Assembly (NCBI GenBank): GCA_902624635.1
Contig: CACNYD010000002.1
Coordinates: 1-64,000, forward strand
Reading direction: 5' to 3'
From: an uncultured Pelagibacteraceae bacterium
Lineage (GTDB): Bacteria; Pseudomonadota; Alphaproteobacteria; Pelagibacterales; Pelagibacteraceae
DNA length: 64,000 bases
This document shows positions 62,713 through 64,000 of this stretch, in pieces. Position 1 is the first letter of the stretch. Every line of letters starts with the position of its first letter. A program made the translations under genes and the position numbers. The notes under the pieces are model-generated. The model ran no database searches. It was not told the origin of the DNA and saw only the letters and a program-made list of their open reading frames with translations.

Positions 62713-64000
62713 TTAAGCACTCTTCTCTTTATTTTCGTCTTTTACTTCCTCAAAATCAGCATCAACAACATTGTCCTCTTTTTTTCCTTTATCATCTTTA
62801 CCATCATCTTTGTTGGAATCCGGTTTAGTATTTTGTTGTGATTTATATATTGCCTCACCAAGTTTCATTGAAGCTTGAACCAGTGATTCTGTTTTTTTCT
62901 TGATATCATCAGTGTTTTCACTCTTAAGAGCCTCTTTTAACTGGCTTGAAGCATCTTCAATAGCTTTTTTGTCAGCATCGGATACTTTAGAGCCATGTTC
63001 TTTAAGATTTTTATCTGTTGAATGAATTAAAGTATCGGCTTGATTCCGTACATCAACAGACTCCCTTTTCTTTTTATCAGCTTCTTTATTGGCTTCAGCA
63101 TCTTTTACCATTTTTTCAATTTCTTCATCACTTAGACCACCTGAAGCTTGGATTTGAATTTTTTGTTCTTTACCAGTGCCTTTATCTTTTGCTGAAACAT
63201 TTACGATACCATTTGCATCAATATCAAATGTAACCTCAATTTGAGGAACACCTCTAGGCGCAGGTGCAATTCCAACAAGCTCGAAGTTTCCTAAAATTTT
63301 ATTATCACTCGCCATCTCTCTTTCTCCTTGTAACACTCTAATAGAAACAGCAGGCTGATTATCTTCAGCAGTCGAGAATACTTGGCTTTTTTTAGTTGGT
63401 ATTGTCGTATTTTTTTCGATTAATTTTGTAGAAACCCCACCTAAAGTCTCTATACCTAAAGACAAAGGTGTTACATCTAACAATAATACGTCTTTAACAT
63501 CACCTTGTAGAACACCTGCTTGAATTGCAGCACCCATTGCTACAACCTCGTCAGGATTAACGCTCTTATTAGGTTCTTTGCCGAAGAAGTTTTTAACCTC
63601 TTCGATTACTTTAGGCATTCTAGTCATACCACCAACCATTACAACTTCATCAATTTCATTAGCTGTTATACCAGCATCTTTTAATGCTGTTTTGCAAGGT
63701 GGAATTGTTCTTGCTATAAGATCTTCAACTAGCGCTTCAAGTTTTGCTCTTGTAAGTTTTAGATTAATATGTTTTGGACCAGTTTTGTCGGCTGTAATAA
63801 ATGGCAAATTAATATCAGTTTGTTCAGCTGAAGATAATTCAATCTTAGCTTTTTCCGCTGCCTCTTTTAATCTTTGAAGAGCAAGCTTATCTGATTTCAA
63901 ATCTATTCCGTTATCTTTTTTAAATTCCGCAATTAAATATTCAACAACAGAATTATCAAAATCTTCACCACCTAAAAATGTATCTCCATTAGTTGATTTA
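62713..64000 (-). CDS. dnaK: Molecular chaperone DnaK (5' third outside window)
   Basis: The visible 429 codons start in the middle of the ATPase domain ([16 protein letters not shown], equal to about residue 220 of E. coli DnaK) and reach the stop. Visible parts are the rest of the nucleotide-binding domain ([35 protein letters not shown]), the linker [16 protein letters not shown], the substrate-binding beta domain, the helical lid and the acidic EE-type tail ending KDENKEKSA. The 5' end lies beyond 64000. The frame has no internal stop before the edge. Confidence 0.97.
   Translation of the reverse strand, partial: KSTNGDTFLGGEDFDNSVVEYLIAEFKKDNGIDLKSDKLALQRLKEAAEKAKIELSSAEQTDINLPFITADKTGPKHINLKLTRAKLEALVEDLIARTIPPCKTALKDAGITANEIDEVVMVGGMTRMPKVIEEVKNFFGKEPNKSVNPDEVVAMGAAIQAGVLQGDVKDVLLLDVTPLSLGIETLGGVSTKLIEKNTTIPTKKSQVFSTAEDNQPAVSIRVLQGEREMASDNKILGNFELVGIAPAPRGVPQIEVTFDIDANGIVNVSAKDKGTGKEQKIQIQASGGLSDEEIEKMVKDAEANKEADKKKRESVDVRNQADTLIHSTDKNLKEHGSKVSDADKKAIEDASSQLKEALKSENTDDIKKKTESLVQASMKLGEAIYKSQQNTKPDSNKDDGKDDKGKKEDNVVDADFEEVKDENKEKSA

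Noticed and set aside
1-64000. CRISPR arrays, insertion sequences, prophage, restriction or toxin-antitoxin systems
   Set aside because: No spaced direct repeats, transposase, integrase, phage structural genes or paired toxin/antitoxin motifs were seen; repeats are limited to A/T runs and short inverted repeats.

Overview
The window looks like a chromosome segment of a SAR11-type alphaproteobacterium (Candidatus Pelagibacter or a close relative). The evidence is very low G+C, strongly A/T-ending codons, spacers of mostly 0-100 bp, many TAATG or ATGA stop/start overlaps, no insertion sequences or prophage, and gene orders typical of Alphaproteobacteria. No stretch longer than 300 bp lacks a gene. 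The longest gene-free stretch, 282 bp at 39491-39772, is read here as the candidate replication origin.

Layout. 1-4288 (minus strand): a small membrane protein cut by the window edge, a second small membrane protein, folD, a YggT-type protein, an MscS channel, hemD and hemC. 4344-10778: tsaD, an EVE-domain protein and acetyl-CoA synthetase, a convergent unknown gene, then a two-subunit acetate-type Na+ symporter ending in a clear terminator. 10848-15388: a YggT-like protein, rpe, a heparinase-family gene, purH, and phhB facing purH. 15397-17125: tRNA-Gly(GCC) flanked by a methyltransferase and a sulfotransferase. 17176-22462: a LON-domain protein, a UbiH-like monooxygenase, ftsK-lolA, a GNAT acetyltransferase and a HIT protein. 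22463-25453: mcl-mtkA-mtkB, which would cleave malate through malyl-CoA to glyoxylate and acetyl-CoA. 25538-30112: a DUF2061 protein and the histidine genes hisB-hisH-[sugar dehydrogenase]-hisA-[29-codon ORF]-hisF-hisE. 30204-32092: hslVU.

32095-39490 (mostly minus strand): a sulfotransferase-TPR pair, an Smr protein, a Tim44-like protein, fxsA-secB (plus strand), dnaQ, coaE, aroE, maf and ppsR. From 39773 the plus strand carries hemE-hemH-hemG-rho-[sulfotransferase, minus]-mnmE-mnmG-rsmG-parA-parB. This is the origin-proximal block of Alphaproteobacteria, and a near-perfect parS site lies inside rsmG. 50266-54846 (minus): holA, lptE, leuS and a DUF3576 lipoprotein. 55050-55985: a porin with a strong terminator. 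56039-59221: a ThiE/TenI-like gene, yggS, an L,D-transpeptidase-like gene, a degenerate response regulator and a PfkB kinase. 59221-64000 (minus): nth, dapB, a fourth sulfotransferase, dnaJ and the 3' two-thirds of dnaK.

The genes are mostly housekeeping: heme (hemC, hemD, hemE, hemG, hemH), histidine, purine, lysine and shikimate synthesis, tRNA modification, protein quality control, and origin segregation. The accessory layer is four dispersed, related sulfotransferases, each set between otherwise conserved neighbours. One of them is paired with a TPR/cysteine-motif protein and one sits beside a tRNA with a methyltransferase. This suggests a cell-surface or polymer sulfation capacity that has spread gene by gene.
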